Numbered from the stretch's first letter, positions 43,271-52,503 are shown. The stretch is 64,000 bases of DNA from Acuticoccus sediminis (GCF_003258595.1 NZ_QHHQ01000005.1:124001-188000), one strand, 5' to 3'. Notes: generated from the letters alone by a model not told the origin. Made by a program: numbers and translations.

Positions 43271-44308
43271 TTGACCATTCGCCGCACGCTGCGCGCCCTC
43301 GCCGCCGGCACCGCACTGACCCTGTCCGGCTTCGCCGCCCACGCCCAGGACAAGACCGACGTCAGCTTCGTGCTCGACTGGGCCTGGCAGGCGATGCACG
43401 GCCCCTTCCTCATCGCCCTCGACAAGGGGTACTACGAGGAGGAAGGCCTCGACGTGACCATCGACCGCGGCTTCGGCAGCGGCGACACCATCTCGAAGGT
43501 GGCCTCGGGCGCCTACGACGTCGGCTTCGCCGAGGGCACGGGCCTCTTCAAGTTCAACACCGACAACCCGGAGAACCGCGTCATCCAGGTGATGGTCATC
43601 AACGACCAGTCGCCGACGGGCGTGATCTCCATGGCCGACACCGGCATCGAGAAGCCGGAAGACCTGATCGGCAAGAAGATCTCCGCGACGCAGAACGAGG
43701 CGACGGTGCTGACGTGGCCGGTCGTCGCCAAGCTGCACGACCTCGACCCGGCGGGCGTCGAGTTCCTGTACGTCGAGCCGAACCTGCGCGACGCGCTGGT
43801 GATCCAGGGCCAGGCCGACGCCACCTTCGGCTTCGCCACCACGACGGTCCTCAACATGGTGCAGGCCGGCGTCGACCGCGACGACATCGCCTACTCGACC
43901 TTCGCGCAGTGGGGCCTGAAGCCCTACAGCTCCGGCATCCTCGTGAAGGCCGACTACGCCGAGGAGCACCCGGACGTGGTGAAGGGTTTCGTGAAGGCCA
44001 CCATGCGCGGCCTCATCGAGATGCTGGAGAACCCCGAGGAGGGCCTGCAGCTCCTGAAGGAGCGCGAGCCGCTGGTCGACCTCGACGTCGAGACGGCGCG
44101 CTGGGAGCTCGCCAAGGAGCTGTCAATCCTGACGCCGGACGTGATCGAGAAGGGCATCAGCGAGGTGGACCCGGAGCGCTTCGCCACGGCCGCGAAGCAG
44201 ATCGCCGAGGCCTACGGCATCACGCTCACCCCGGAGTCGGAGAGCTACTTCGACGCCAGCTTCCTGCCCCCGCTCGACGAGCGCCAGGTTCCGGCTGACG
44301 TGAAGTAA
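43271..44308 (+). CDS. ABC transporter substrate-binding protein, NMT1/THI5-like (NitT/TauT class)
   Basis: 345 residues with a signal peptide (1-about 26, cleavage after AHA). NMT1/THI5-like periplasmic fold: KTDVSFVLDWAWQAMHGPFLIALDKGYYEEEGLDV, then GSGDTISKVASGAYDVGFAEG. This class binds thiamine precursors, taurine, nitrate, aromatic or amine compounds; the substrate is not obvious. The TTG at 43271 is the start because AGGAG lies upstream and the signal peptide then begins correctly. It faces its presumed permease and ATPase genes across a bidirectional terminator instead of sharing their operon. Confidence 0.88.
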   Translation: MTIRRTLRALAAGTALTLSGFAAHAQDKTDVSFVLDWAWQAMHGPFLIALDKGYYEEEGLDVTIDRGFGSGDTISKVASGAYDVGFAEGTGLFKFNTDNPENRVIQVMVINDQSPTGVISMADTGIEKPEDLIGKKISATQNEATVLTWPVVAKLHDLDPAGVEFLYVEPNLRDALVIQGQADATFGFATTTVLNMVQAGVDRDDIAYSTFAQWGLKPYSSGILVKADYAEEHPDVVKGFVKATMRGLIEMLENPEEGLQLLKEREPLVDLDVETARWELAKELSILTPDVIEKGISEVDPERFATAAKQIAEAYGITLTPESESYFDASFLPPLDERQVPADVK

Positions 44309-44442
44309 GGCGGGGCGCCTCGGCGCCTCCCCTTTCGTGGCAGGGCGGCCCCGCCCCGCCACAACGCGGCACGGCGGATCCCGGTGCCTGTTCGCTGGTG
44401 AAGCCCGAGCCCCCTCGGCCTCGCCCATCCTCCATCTGCACA

Positions 44443-44471
44443 AAAAAGGCGGCGCCAGGCGCCGCCTTTTT
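44443..44471. terminator. bidirectional rho-independent terminator
   Basis: Perfect 13-base arms AAAAAGGCGGCGC and GCGCCGCCTTTTT around a 3-base loop. The A-run on one side and the T-run on the other let it terminate both the binding-protein gene (plus) and the permease/ATPase operon (minus). Confidence 0.92.
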
Positions 44472-44492
44472 CGTTTCGGCGGGGCGCGCCGC

Positions 44493-45377
44493 TCAGCCGC
44501 CGCCGGCGTCGAAGCGGGCGAGCTGGCCGCGGACGGCCCAGCCCGTGGTCCGCGTCTCGATGGCCGCGAAGATCGCGTAGATCGCGACGCCCATCACCGC
44601 GATGACGAAGAGGCCGGCGAACACCAGCGGCACGTCGAAGCGCGAGCTGGCGTTCAGCATGAGGTAGCCGATGCCGGCGTTCGAGGCGATCGTCTCGGAG
44701 ATGACCGAGCCGACCAGCGCCAGCGTGATCGCGACCTTGAGGGAGGCGAAGAAGTACGGCAACGACCGCGGCAGGCCGACCTTGAAGAGGATCACCCGCC
44801 GAGAGGCCCCGAGCGAGCGCAGGACGTCCTCGAGTTCCGGTTCCACCGTCGCGAGGCCGGCAGCGACGTTCACCGCGATCGGGAAGAAGGACAGCATGAA
44901 GGCGGTGATGACCGCCGGGATGGTGCCGATGCCGAACCAGATCACCAGAACCGGGACGATCGCCACCTTCGGGACCGAGTTGAAGGCGATGAGGATCGGG
45001 TAGAGCGCCTTGTAGAGGACGCGCGAGTAGCCGACGGCGATGCCCAGCAGCAGGCCGCCGGCGACGGCAAAGATGAAGCCGAGCACCGTGGTGTAGAGGG
45101 TCTGTCCCGCGTGCATCAGGATGACCTCCTTCCACTTCCAGAGGCTCATCGCGATGTCGCTCGGGGCCGGCAGGACGAAGCGCTTGATGCCGAACACCCA
45201 GCAGGCAAGCTGCCAGACGACGAGCGTGGCGCCGGCGATGATCCAGGGCGCGGCGTTCTCGCGCATCAGGCTGCGCCGGGCGGAGGCGCCGTCGTCCTCG
45301 AATTCCAGCTCCAGGTCCGACGCGGCGGGGTCGGAGGCGGCGGGGGCTGGCGTGTCGGGATGGCTCGTCGTGGTCAT
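44493..45377 (-). CDS. ABC transporter permease (SsuC/TauC type)
   Basis: 294 residues. An acidic cytoplasmic leader (1-38) precedes six transmembrane helices; the EAA loop lies in LEDVLRSLGASRRVILFKVGLPRSLPYFF near residue 200. Paired with the ATPase by an ATGA overlap at 45374-45377, and presumably with the NMT1-like binding protein facing it. ATG at 45377. Confidence 0.9.
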   Translation of the reverse strand: MTTTSHPDTPAPAASDPAASDLELEFEDDGASARRSLMRENAAPWIIAGATLVVWQLACWVFGIKRFVLPAPSDIAMSLWKWKEVILMHAGQTLYTTVLGFIFAVAGGLLLGIAVGYSRVLYKALYPILIAFNSVPKVAIVPVLVIWFGIGTIPAVITAFMLSFFPIAVNVAAGLATVEPELEDVLRSLGASRRVILFKVGLPRSLPYFFASLKVAITLALVGSVISETIASNAGIGYLMLNASSRFDVPLVFAGLFVIAVMGVAIYAIFAAIETRTTGWAVRGQLARFDAGGG

Positions 45378-46210
45378 GCCTGGCGCTCCCGGCCAATGTG
45401 GTCGCGCAGCTCGTGCACGATGTCGACGAACTCCGGCCTGAAGGTGTCGTCGAGGGTGCGGGGGAAGTCGAACGGCACGTCGCGGGTCGCCACGATCCGC
45501 CCCGGACGGGCGGACATGATGTGGATCGTCTTGGCGAGGTAAACGGCCTCGCGCAGGTCGTGGGTCACCAGGATCACCGTGAACTTGCGCTCCATCCAGA
45601 GCTTCTGGAGGACGCCCCAGAGCTCCTCGCGGGTGAAGGCGTCGAGGGCGGCGAACGGCTCGTCGAGCATCAGGAGGTCGGGCTCGTGGATGAGCGCGCG
45701 GCAGAGCGAGGCGCGCTGCTGCATGCCGCCGGAGAGCTGCCAGGGCGAACGGGAGCCGAACCCCTTGAGGCCGACCGCCTCGAGGAGCTCCTCGGCGCGC
45801 GCCTCGTACTCCTTGCGCTGGCGGCGGAGCCTGCCTCGGTGCGGCTCGACGATCTCGAGCGGCAGCATCACGTTGGAGAGCGTGGAGCGCCAGGGGAGCA
45901 GGGTCGGGTTCTGGAAGGCCATCCCGGCGATCTTGAGCGGGCCGTCCACCGGCTTGCCGTCGACGCGGACCGAGCCGAGGGTGGGCCGCATCAGCCCCGT
46001 CACCAGCTTCATCAGCGAGGACTTGCCGCAACCGCTCGGTCCGACGACGGCGCTGAAGCCGCCGCGCTCCACGTTGATCGTCGCCCCGCGCAGCGCGAGC
46101 GTGCGCCCCGGCCCGCGGCCGTAGGCAAGGCTCACATTGTCGATTTCGACGAGAGCGTCGCGGGGCGGTGGGTTGACGCCACTCCCCGCGACCGGTTCGG
46201 CGATTGCCAT
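45374..46210 (-). CDS. ABC transporter ATP-binding protein (SsuB/TauB type)
   Basis: 278 residues. Walker A GPSGCGKSS near 58, Q-loop FQNPTLLPW, signature LSGGMQQR near 150, Walker B LLMLDEPFAALD and the switch His in LVTHD. NitT/TauT subfamily, which energises uptake of nitrate, taurine, sulfonates or thiamine precursors. ATG at 46210, preceded by AAGGAA; upstream extension would add a non-homologous 45 residues. It is the first gene of a two-gene operon with the permease. The 275 bases before the divergent CoA-transferase gene show no further gene. Confidence 0.92.
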   Translation of the reverse strand: MAIAEPVAGSGVNPPPRDALVEIDNVSLAYGRGPGRTLALRGATINVERGGFSAVVGPSGCGKSSLMKLVTGLMRPTLGSVRVDGKPVDGPLKIAGMAFQNPTLLPWRSTLSNVMLPLEIVEPHRGRLRRQRKEYEARAEELLEAVGLKGFGSRSPWQLSGGMQQRASLCRALIHEPDLLMLDEPFAALDAFTREELWGVLQKLWMERKFTVILVTHDLREAVYLAKTIHIMSARPGRIVATRDVPFDFPRTLDDTFRPEFVDIVHELRDHIGRERQA

Positions 46211-46485
46211 CAATTCACGTTCCTTTTCAATGCGTCGAGCGCGTGGGTCGTGGGACGCAACGATCACGCCATCCGCCCCTGGCAAAGCGACGCGGTGCTT
46301 CATGTGCGCCAGCTGGGGGGCCGCGGTCAAAGCGGCGCCGCTCATGCCGGCCCTGCAACCGCCCGGGCGGCGCCCCCGCCGGTCTGCCGCCGCCGTGATC
46401 TTCGCTCTCGCGCTCGCCGCCGCTTGCGGCCATCATTGCCGCAAAACGAGCCGGTCGCGACGACGGGCGGCGTGGGAGGGCGACC

Positions 46486-47667
46486 ATGAAGGACATGCTG
46501 GGCGGCGTCAGGATCGTCGACGTGACCACCATCGTGATGGGACCGATGGCGAGCCAGATCCTTGCCGATCTCGGTGCCGACGTCGTCAAGGTCGAGCCGC
46601 CGGAGGGGGACCTTGCCCGCTATTCCGGCACGCCGGGGCCGGACGGGATCAGCTCGATCTTCGCCAGCAACAACCGCAACAAGAGGAGTATCGCGCTGGA
46701 CCTCAGGCGTCCCGACGGGCAGGAGGTGCTGCAGCGGCTGATCGAGGGCGGCGACGTGGTGCTGCACAACATGCGCCCGAAGGCGGCCGAACGGCTCGGC
46801 CTCTCGGCGGAGGCGGTGCGGCGGATCAAGCCGTCCATCGTCCACTGCGTCGCGGTCGGCTTCGGCAGCGGCGGCCCCTACGCCGGTACGGCCGCGTACG
46901 ACGACGTCATCCAGGCCGCGTCCGGGCTCGCGGCGCTGCCGCTGAAGGTCGGGCGGCAGCCGGACTACGTGCCGAGCATCATGGCCGACAAGGTGGCGGC
47001 GCTGCACATCGTCTACGCCGTCCTCGCGGCGCTGATGCGCCGGGCGCGCACGGGCGAAGGCTGCGCCATCGAGGTGCCGATGTTCGAGGCGCTCGCGGCC
47101 TTCATCCTCAACGAGCACCTCGGCGCCGCGACGTTCGAGGCGGGCGGCAAGCCCGGCTACCAGCGGCTGCTGAGCCCGCACCGCCGGCCCTTCGCGACCG
47201 CCGACGGCTGGATCTCGGCCCTCCCCTACACCGAGGCGCAGTGGCGCCGGACGCTGGCCGAGATCGGCCGCATGGACGTTACCGAGGCGCCGTGGTTCGC
47301 CACCGCGCCAGGGCGCAACGCCAACACGGCGACGCTCTACCAGATCCTCGGCGCGGCGCTCGCCACCCGGACGACGGCGCAGTGTCTCGCGATGTTCGAG
47401 GCGCTCGACGTGCCGCACGCCAGGGTGAACACGCTGGACGACCTGATCGACGACCCGCACCTCGCCGCGACCGGCTTCTTCCGGCCGACGGATGACCTCG
47501 AGGGCCGCGCGCGCTCGGTTCCCCAGCCGGTGGCCTTCCACGGCGTCGAGGACCGGCCGGACCGCGCGCCCCCCGCGCTCGCGGCGGACGGCGCGACGGT
47601 GCTGGAGGAGCTCGGCTACTCGAAGGCGCAGGTCGCGCGGATGCGGGCCGACGGCACGATCCTCTGA
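46486..47667 (+). CDS. CaiB/BaiF family (class III) CoA-transferase
   Basis: 393 residues. Moves CoA between carboxylic acids through an Asp-bound anhydride. The CaiB fold is shown by GVRIVDVTTIVMGPMASQILADLGADVVKVEPP at the start; the catalytic Asp is D165 in IMADKVAAL, aligned with D169 of formyl-CoA transferase. ATG with GGGAGGG upstream. Convergent with an SDR and close to an acyl-CoA ligase and TRAP transporter, so a role in activating an imported organic acid is plausible. The acid is unknown. Confidence 0.88.
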   Translation: MKDMLGGVRIVDVTTIVMGPMASQILADLGADVVKVEPPEGDLARYSGTPGPDGISSIFASNNRNKRSIALDLRRPDGQEVLQRLIEGGDVVLHNMRPKAAERLGLSAEAVRRIKPSIVHCVAVGFGSGGPYAGTAAYDDVIQAASGLAALPLKVGRQPDYVPSIMADKVAALHIVYAVLAALMRRARTGEGCAIEVPMFEALAAFILNEHLGAATFEAGGKPGYQRLLSPHRRPFATADGWISALPYTEAQWRRTLAEIGRMDVTEAPWFATAPGRNANTATLYQILGAALATRTTAQCLAMFEALDVPHARVNTLDDLIDDPHLAATGFFRPTDDLEGRARSVPQPVAFHGVEDRPDRAPPALAADGATVLEELGYSKAQVARMRADGTIL

Positions 47668-47675
47668 CCGCCGCC

Positions 47676-47707
47676 GCCCGGGCCGCATCCCGCGCATCGG
47701 CCCGGGC
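47676..47707. terminator. stem-loop between convergent CoA-transferase and SDR genes
   Basis: Perfect 10-base arms GCCCGGGCCG (47676-47685) and CGGCCCGGGC (47698-47707) with a 12-base loop, 9 bases after the CoA-transferase stop. It lacks a T-run, so it is a weak or rho-assisted terminator at best. Confidence 0.4.
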
Positions 47708-47760
47708 ATCGCGTGCGGTGCGCCGCCGGCCGCGCCGCCGGCTTCCGTCCGGGCGGGGTC

Positions 47761-48537
47761 CTAGACCTGAGCGGGCTGAATGTTGCCGTGCATGACGCCG
47801 GCGATCGTCATCCCGCCGTCGACGGCGATGTTCTGGCCGGTGATATAGCCCGACTTCGACCCGTCGAGCAGGAAGACCGCCGTGGAGGCGATCTCGGCAG
47901 GCGTGCCGTAGCGGGCGGCGGGCACGCGGTCGTAGTAGGCCTTGCGTGCCTCCGCCGTGTGGACGGCGGCGACCATCGGCGTCTCGATCGGCCCCGGCGA
48001 GATGGTGTTCACGCGGATGCCGTGCTTGGCCCACTCGATCGCGAGGACCTTCGTCGCGGTGATCACCGCGCCCTTGGAGGCGCCGTAGGCGACGCGGCCG
48101 CTGCTGCCGACCATGCCCGAGATCGAGGCGATGTTGACGATCGCGCCGTCGCCGCGCCTCGCCATGTACCGCGCCGCCTCGCGCGCCACCACGAACGAGC
48201 CCACCACGTTGACCTCGAGGATCGTCCGAAAGAGGTCCGTCGACGTCTCGAAGGCGGGGATGTCGGCGGCGATGCCGGCGCAGTTGACGACGCCGGACAG
48301 CGCGAGACCCTCCGCCTCGAGCCCGTCGATGAGCGCCTTGGCGGCCTCCTCGTCGGTCACGTCGAGCGGCAGGCAGACGAGGTGTTCGCCCGCCTCGGCG
48401 AGGTCCTCGCGGCACTTGGCGAGCATCTCCTCGGAACGGTCGACCGCGACGGCGCGCCAGCCTTCGGCGAGCACCGCCTCCGTGACCGCACGGCCGATGC
48501 CCGACGGACCGCCGGTGACGAGTATCGTTCTTGTCAT
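47761..48537 (-). CDS. SDR family oxidoreductase
   Basis: 258-residue classical SDR: TGGPSGIG at 8-15, NCAG near 88, a catalytic Ser in NIASISGM, YxxxK in YGASK near 153 and SPGPIETPM. An Asp after the second strand (AVDRS) favours NAD(H). ATG with GGGAGGGGG upstream. Starts 13 bases after the stop of the next SDR and is the last gene of the minus-strand TRAP-SDR-SDR operon. Confidence 0.9.
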   Translation of the reverse strand: MTRTILVTGGPSGIGRAVTEAVLAEGWRAVAVDRSEEMLAKCREDLAEAGEHLVCLPLDVTDEEAAKALIDGLEAEGLALSGVVNCAGIAADIPAFETSTDLFRTILEVNVVGSFVVAREAARYMARRGDGAIVNIASISGMVGSSGRVAYGASKGAVITATKVLAIEWAKHGIRVNTISPGPIETPMVAAVHTAEARKAYYDRVPAARYGTPAEIASTAVFLLDGSKSGYITGQNIAVDGGMTIAGVMHGNIQPAQV

Positions 48538-48550
48538 CGCCCCCTCCCTC

Positions 48551-49369
48551 TCATGCTGATGCGTTGCCCATCAGGAGCGCCATTCCGCCGTCGACGCGCA
48601 GGTCCACGCCGGTGATGAACCCCGCCGCGTCCGAGGCGAGGAAGACTGCCGCGTTGGCGACGTCCCAGCCGGTGCCCTGCCGCTTCATCGGCACCATCGC
48701 CGCGCGGCCCGACCGGATCGCCTCGACGTCCGGTCCCTTGTCGACGTGGGCGAGGACATGCGGCGTGTCGATCAGCCCGGGCACGACCGTGTTGGAGCGC
48801 ACGCCGCGCGCCGCGTACTCCACCGCGATGGAGCGTGAGAGCCGGCAGAGCGCGGCCTTCGAGGCCTCGTAGGCGACGTAGGGGTACGGCCCGTTGCGCT
48901 GGGCGGCGAGGGTCGACACGAAGACCAGCGCGCCGCCGCCGTCCGCCTCGACCAGCGGCAGCAGCGTCTGGGTCAGCACGAAGGCGCTGTCGAGGTTCAC
49001 CTCGAAGACGCGGCGCCAGTCGGCCATCGGCGTATCCTCGACGCCGCCGCGGGTGGAGATGCCGATGTTGAAGTGCAGGATGTCGAGCCCGCCGAGGCGT
49101 TCGGCGGCGGTGTCGCGCACCGTCGCCGCGGCCCCCTCGGCGGTGAGGTCGACCGCGAGCACCTGCGCGCTGCCGCCTTCGTCCCGGATGATCGCGGCGG
49201 TCTCCTCCGCGGCCGCGAGGTCGCGGTCGACGGCGAGGACGTGGCCGCCTTCGCGGGCAAAAAGCACCGCCGCGGCCTTGCCGTTGCCCCAGCCCGGCCC
49301 CACCGAGCCGGCCCCGATGACGGCCACGCGCTTGCCCGCGACGCGCCCCTTCGCGCTGCCGCCGGTCAT
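48551..49369 (-). CDS. SDR family oxidoreductase with atypical glycine motif
   Basis: 272 residues. The usual TGxxxGxG cofactor loop is replaced by IGAGSVGPGWGNG (about residues 18-30), which looks like an extended loop. The NNAG element is NIGIS. Catalytic Ser (VSTLAAQ) and YxxxK (YEASK) are retained, as is the IDTPH segment. Cofactor preference may therefore differ from normal SDRs, though an AVDRD acidic residue suggests NAD. Its ATG overlaps the TRAP permease stop (ATGA), so dehydrogenase and importer are co-expressed. Confidence 0.85.
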   Translation of the reverse strand: MTGGSAKGRVAGKRVAVIGAGSVGPGWGNGKAAAVLFAREGGHVLAVDRDLAAAEETAAIIRDEGGSAQVLAVDLTAEGAAATVRDTAAERLGGLDILHFNIGISTRGGVEDTPMADWRRVFEVNLDSAFVLTQTLLPLVEADGGGALVFVSTLAAQRNGPYPYVAYEASKAALCRLSRSIAVEYAARGVRSNTVVPGLIDTPHVLAHVDKGPDVEAIRSGRAAMVPMKRQGTGWDVANAAVFLASDAAGFITGVDLRVDGGMALLMGNASA

Positions 49370-50733
49370 TGCATCACGTTCTCGGGTAGCCACAGGACGA
49401 TCTCCGGAAATGCGATGCACAGGCCCAGCACGACGAGCTGCACCAGGACGAAGGGAACGATGCCGCGGTAGACGTCGGCCATCGTGATGGTCTTGCCGGC
49501 GGCGCCCTTCAGGTAGAACAGCGCGAAGCCGAACGGCGGCGTCAGGAAGGACGTCTGGAGGTTCAGCGCCACGAGGATCGCGAACCAGTAGATCATCTGC
49601 GCGGACGTGACGTGGTCGCCGAGGTCCATCACCTTCACCACCGGCGCGAAGATGGGCAGCATGATGAGCGTGATCTCGATCCAGTCGAAGAAGAAGCCCA
49701 TCACGAAGATCATTCCCATCATCGCGATGAGGAGACCCCAGTCGCCGAACGGCAGCGCCCGCGCGGTCTCGACGATGAAGTGCTCCCCGCCGACGATGCG
49801 GAAAATGTAGGAGAAGGCCGTCGCGCCGACGAAGATGAAGAACAGCATCGCGAGCTGGCGGATCGACCCGTCCATCGACTCGTTGAGCGTGGTCCAGTTG
49901 ATCCGCCCGCGCAGCAGGCCGAGGACCAGCGCGGCGAGGACGCCGACGCCCGACGCCTCCGTCGGCGTCGCGATGCCACCGAGGATCGAGCCCAGCACGG
50001 CGACGATGAGGATGAGCGGCGCGACCACCGACTTCACCGTCTCGAGCCACAACCCCTTGCGGTCCTCCGCCGTCTCGGCGGGCGCGGCGGGCGCGAGCTT
50101 CGGCTGCAGCGCGCTGCGGCCGACGATGTAGACGACGTAGGCCGCCGACAGGAGGAGGCCCGGCAGGAGCGCCGCGACGAAGAGGTGGCCGAGCGAGACC
50201 GACAGCAGGTCGCCCATGAAGACCAGCATGATCGATGGCGGGATCAGGATGCCGAGCGTGCCCGCCGAGGCGACGGTGCCGGCCGCGAGCCCCTTGTCGT
50301 AGCCGCGCTCGACCATCGTCGGGAGCGCCAGCACCGTCAGCATCACCACCGAGGCGCCGATGATGCCGGTCGCGGCGGCGAGCACGGTGCCCATCAGCAC
50401 AACCGCCAGCGCGAGGCCGCCGGGGACGGCGCGCATCAGCCGTTGCAGCGTCAGGAGAAGATCCTCCGCGAGCCGCGTCTTCTCCATGATGATGCCCATG
50501 AAGATGAACATCGGCGCCGCGACCAGCACGGCGTTGTCGATCGTGCCGGAGAAGATGCGGTTGGGGATCAGCGTCGCCTGCACGACGCGCATCTCGCCGA
50601 CGGCGATGGCGAGGAGGCCGAAGGTGAGGCTGACCCCCATCAGCATGATCGCCACCGGCGCGCCGGAGAACAGCGTGACGATCAGGGCGAGGAACATCGC
50701 GCCCGGGAGGGCGTCGGCGATCATCTGGGTCAT
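49366..50733 (-). CDS. TRAP transporter large permease (DctM type)
   Basis: 455 residues with about twelve transmembrane helices of the DctM/ion-transporter superfamily. GILIPPSIMLVFMG near 165 and GGIATPTEASGVGV near 255 are diagnostic. It couples Na+ flow to uptake of a carboxylate or related acid delivered by the DctP protein. Overlaps both neighbours by ATGA (small permease upstream, SDR downstream). Confidence 0.95.
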   Translation of the reverse strand: MTQMIADALPGAMFLALIVTLFSGAPVAIMLMGVSLTFGLLAIAVGEMRVVQATLIPNRIFSGTIDNAVLVAAPMFIFMGIIMEKTRLAEDLLLTLQRLMRAVPGGLALAVVLMGTVLAAATGIIGASVVMLTVLALPTMVERGYDKGLAAGTVASAGTLGILIPPSIMLVFMGDLLSVSLGHLFVAALLPGLLLSAAYVVYIVGRSALQPKLAPAAPAETAEDRKGLWLETVKSVVAPLILIVAVLGSILGGIATPTEASGVGVLAALVLGLLRGRINWTTLNESMDGSIRQLAMLFFIFVGATAFSYIFRIVGGEHFIVETARALPFGDWGLLIAMMGMIFVMGFFFDWIEITLIMLPIFAPVVKVMDLGDHVTSAQMIYWFAILVALNLQTSFLTPPFGFALFYLKGAAGKTITMADVYRGIVPFVLVQLVVLGLCIAFPEIVLWLPENVMQ

Positions 50734-51269
50734 GACCGGTCCACCCACGGGTCGGCGAGGAGGTCCGGCCGGCGCAGCGCCACGATGGCACGCATCAGCA
50801 CCGAGACGCCGCCCATGATGGCGAGCACGGCAGCCGCGGGAATGGCGGTCTTGATGATCCAGCGGTCGGACAGGCCGACGCCCCCGGGGCTCCCCTCGCC
50901 GCGCTCGTAGGAGCGCATGACGAAGTCGAGGCCGAACCAGAAGATGAGCGCCATGAAGGGGATGAGGAAGACGATGATGGCGAGGATCTCGATGCGCATC
51001 TTCGTCGCGGTCGAGAACGAGTTCGAGAACACGTCGATCCGCACGTGCGCGTTGTGGACGTAGGCGTAGCCGAAGCCCAGCACCGCGATCGCGCCGTGGA
51101 TGTGCCATTCGAGCTCCTGGAGCTTGAAGGACCCGGTCGAGAAGAAGCGGCGGCCGATGACGTCGTAGATGATGACGGCCATCAGGACGAGGAGCAGCCA
51201 GCCGATGATGCGCGCCACGATGCGGCACGGCACGGCGAGGACTTCGGCGATGATGAGCAGCGAACGCAT
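50730..51269 (-). CDS. TRAP transporter small permease (DctQ type)
   Basis: 179 residues with four transmembrane helices. The first helices carry GWLLLVLMAVIIYDVIGRRFF and ELEWHIHGAIAVLGFGYAYVHNAHVRIDVF, typical of DctQ. Forms a membrane complex with DctM. ATG at 51269 is preferred over a TTG two codons upstream. No clear Shine-Dalgarno site. Begins 44 bases after the dctP stop. Confidence 0.9.
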   Translation of the reverse strand: MRSLLIIAEVLAVPCRIVARIIGWLLLVLMAVIIYDVIGRRFFSTGSFKLQELEWHIHGAIAVLGFGYAYVHNAHVRIDVFSNSFSTATKMRIEILAIIVFLIPFMALIFWFGLDFVMRSYERGEGSPGGVGLSDRWIIKTAIPAAAVLAIMGGVSVLMRAIVALRRPDLLADPWVDRS

Positions 51270-51313
51270 GGGCAAACAGGCGGGAGGCGCCCGGATGGGC
51301 GCCCCCCGTCAGA

Positions 51314-52336
51314 TCATTTCACGTAGCCGATGTCGGACCACTGCTTGTAGTCCTCACGGAACTTGGAAAGGCTGTCCCAGGCGCGCTTGAAGTCCGGATC
51401 GGCCGCCGACTGCTCGGCGACGACCTCGTCCCATGCGCCGCGGAAGGCGTCCATCATCGCGTCGTTCCACTTGTGGACCTGGACGCCCGCGGCCTCCAGC
51501 TCGGCCAGCGGCTTCAGCTGCTCGGCCTCGCCGCGCGCGGAGGTGGTGGCGACGTTCGCCGCGCAGGCCGTCTGGATCGCGAACTGGTTCTGTTCGGACA
51601 GGTTGTCCCAGGCGTCCTGGTTGATGATGAAGGTGATCAGCGAGGTCTGCTGGTGCCAGCCGGGGAAGTAGTAGTGCGAGGCGTACTCGTTCATCCCCAG
51701 CGACTTGTCGATCAGCGGGAAGGAGATCTCCGCCGCGTCGATGGTGCCGAGGCGCAGGCCCGTCATGGTGTCGGCGACGGGCATCGACTGGGCTTCCGCG
51801 CCGAGCTTCTGCATCACCGCCGCGCCGAGGCCGAAGATGCGCATCTTCAGGCCGGCGAGGTCCTCGGGGCTGTTGATCTCCTTGGCGAACCAGCCGGACG
51901 CTTCCGGCACGAGGATCGCGCAGAGCTCGGTGTGGATGTTGTACTTGGCGGTGATGTCCGCCCACAGCTCCTTGCCGCCGCCGAAGTACCACCACGCGGT
52001 GTACTCGCGCACGTCCGGTCCGAAGGGAACGGCGGTGAAGATGCCGGCGGAGGGTATGATGCCCTGCGCGAAACCGGGGCTGTACCAGCCCGCGTCGACC
52101 GCGCCGGTGGAGATCGCGTCCCACATCTCGTTGCCGGAGACGATGGCGTTGGGCTCGTTGAACTCGATCTGGAGGTCGCCGCCGGTGAGCTTGGACACCT
52201 GCTCGGTGAGCCTCACGCCCGTGTCGCCGAGGAGCGGCAGGGACGAGGGGTAGACGCTCTGCATGATGAGCGTGTCCGCCTGCGCTGCGGACGCAAAGCC
52301 GAGTGCGGCGACGAGCGCCGTGGCCAAAGTCTTCAT
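51314..52336 (-). CDS. TRAP transporter substrate-binding protein (DctP family)
   Basis: 340 residues with a signal peptide (1-20, ending SAAQA). DctP fold: LTGGDLQIEF near 53 and the long IDAAEISFPLID stretch; the usual ligand-binding Arg lies in KMRIFG near 160, followed by MTGLRLGTIDAAE. Ligands of this family are carboxylates or sugar acids; here unknown. ATG with GGGAGGA upstream. Divergent from the IclR gene, with an ATCCAC-ATT-GTGGAT operator 48 bases before its start. Confidence 0.92.
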   Translation of the reverse strand: MKTLATALVAALGFASAAQADTLIMQSVYPSSLPLLGDTGVRLTEQVSKLTGGDLQIEFNEPNAIVSGNEMWDAISTGAVDAGWYSPGFAQGIIPSAGIFTAVPFGPDVREYTAWWYFGGGKELWADITAKYNIHTELCAILVPEASGWFAKEINSPEDLAGLKMRIFGLGAAVMQKLGAEAQSMPVADTMTGLRLGTIDAAEISFPLIDKSLGMNEYASHYYFPGWHQQTSLITFIINQDAWDNLSEQNQFAIQTACAANVATTSARGEAEQLKPLAELEAAGVQVHKWNDAMMDAFRGAWDEVVAEQSAADPDFKRAWDSLSKFREDYKQWSDIGYVK

Positions 52337-52383
52337 GGTTCCTCCCAAAACCTATGTTGTTTCCGCGATCTGGGCCGCGGTTC

Positions 52384-52398
52384 ATCCACATTGTGGAT
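52384..52398. promoter_or_regulatory. IclR-type operator 1, ATCCAC-ATT-GTGGAT
   Basis: Perfect 6-base-arm inverted repeat of the form TCCA-N5-TGGA, between dctP and the divergent iclR gene. A second palindrome GTTGC-A-GCAAC (52403-52413) is adjacent. Confidence 0.65.
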
Positions 52399-52503
52399 AT
52401 TGGTTGCAGCAACATAACGGATCGCTTTGGCGTCCGTAAAGCAATTTTCGGGATTGAATCTCAGGAAAGCCTATGCGGGAATAGATCGACCGTCTAAAGC
52501 ACC

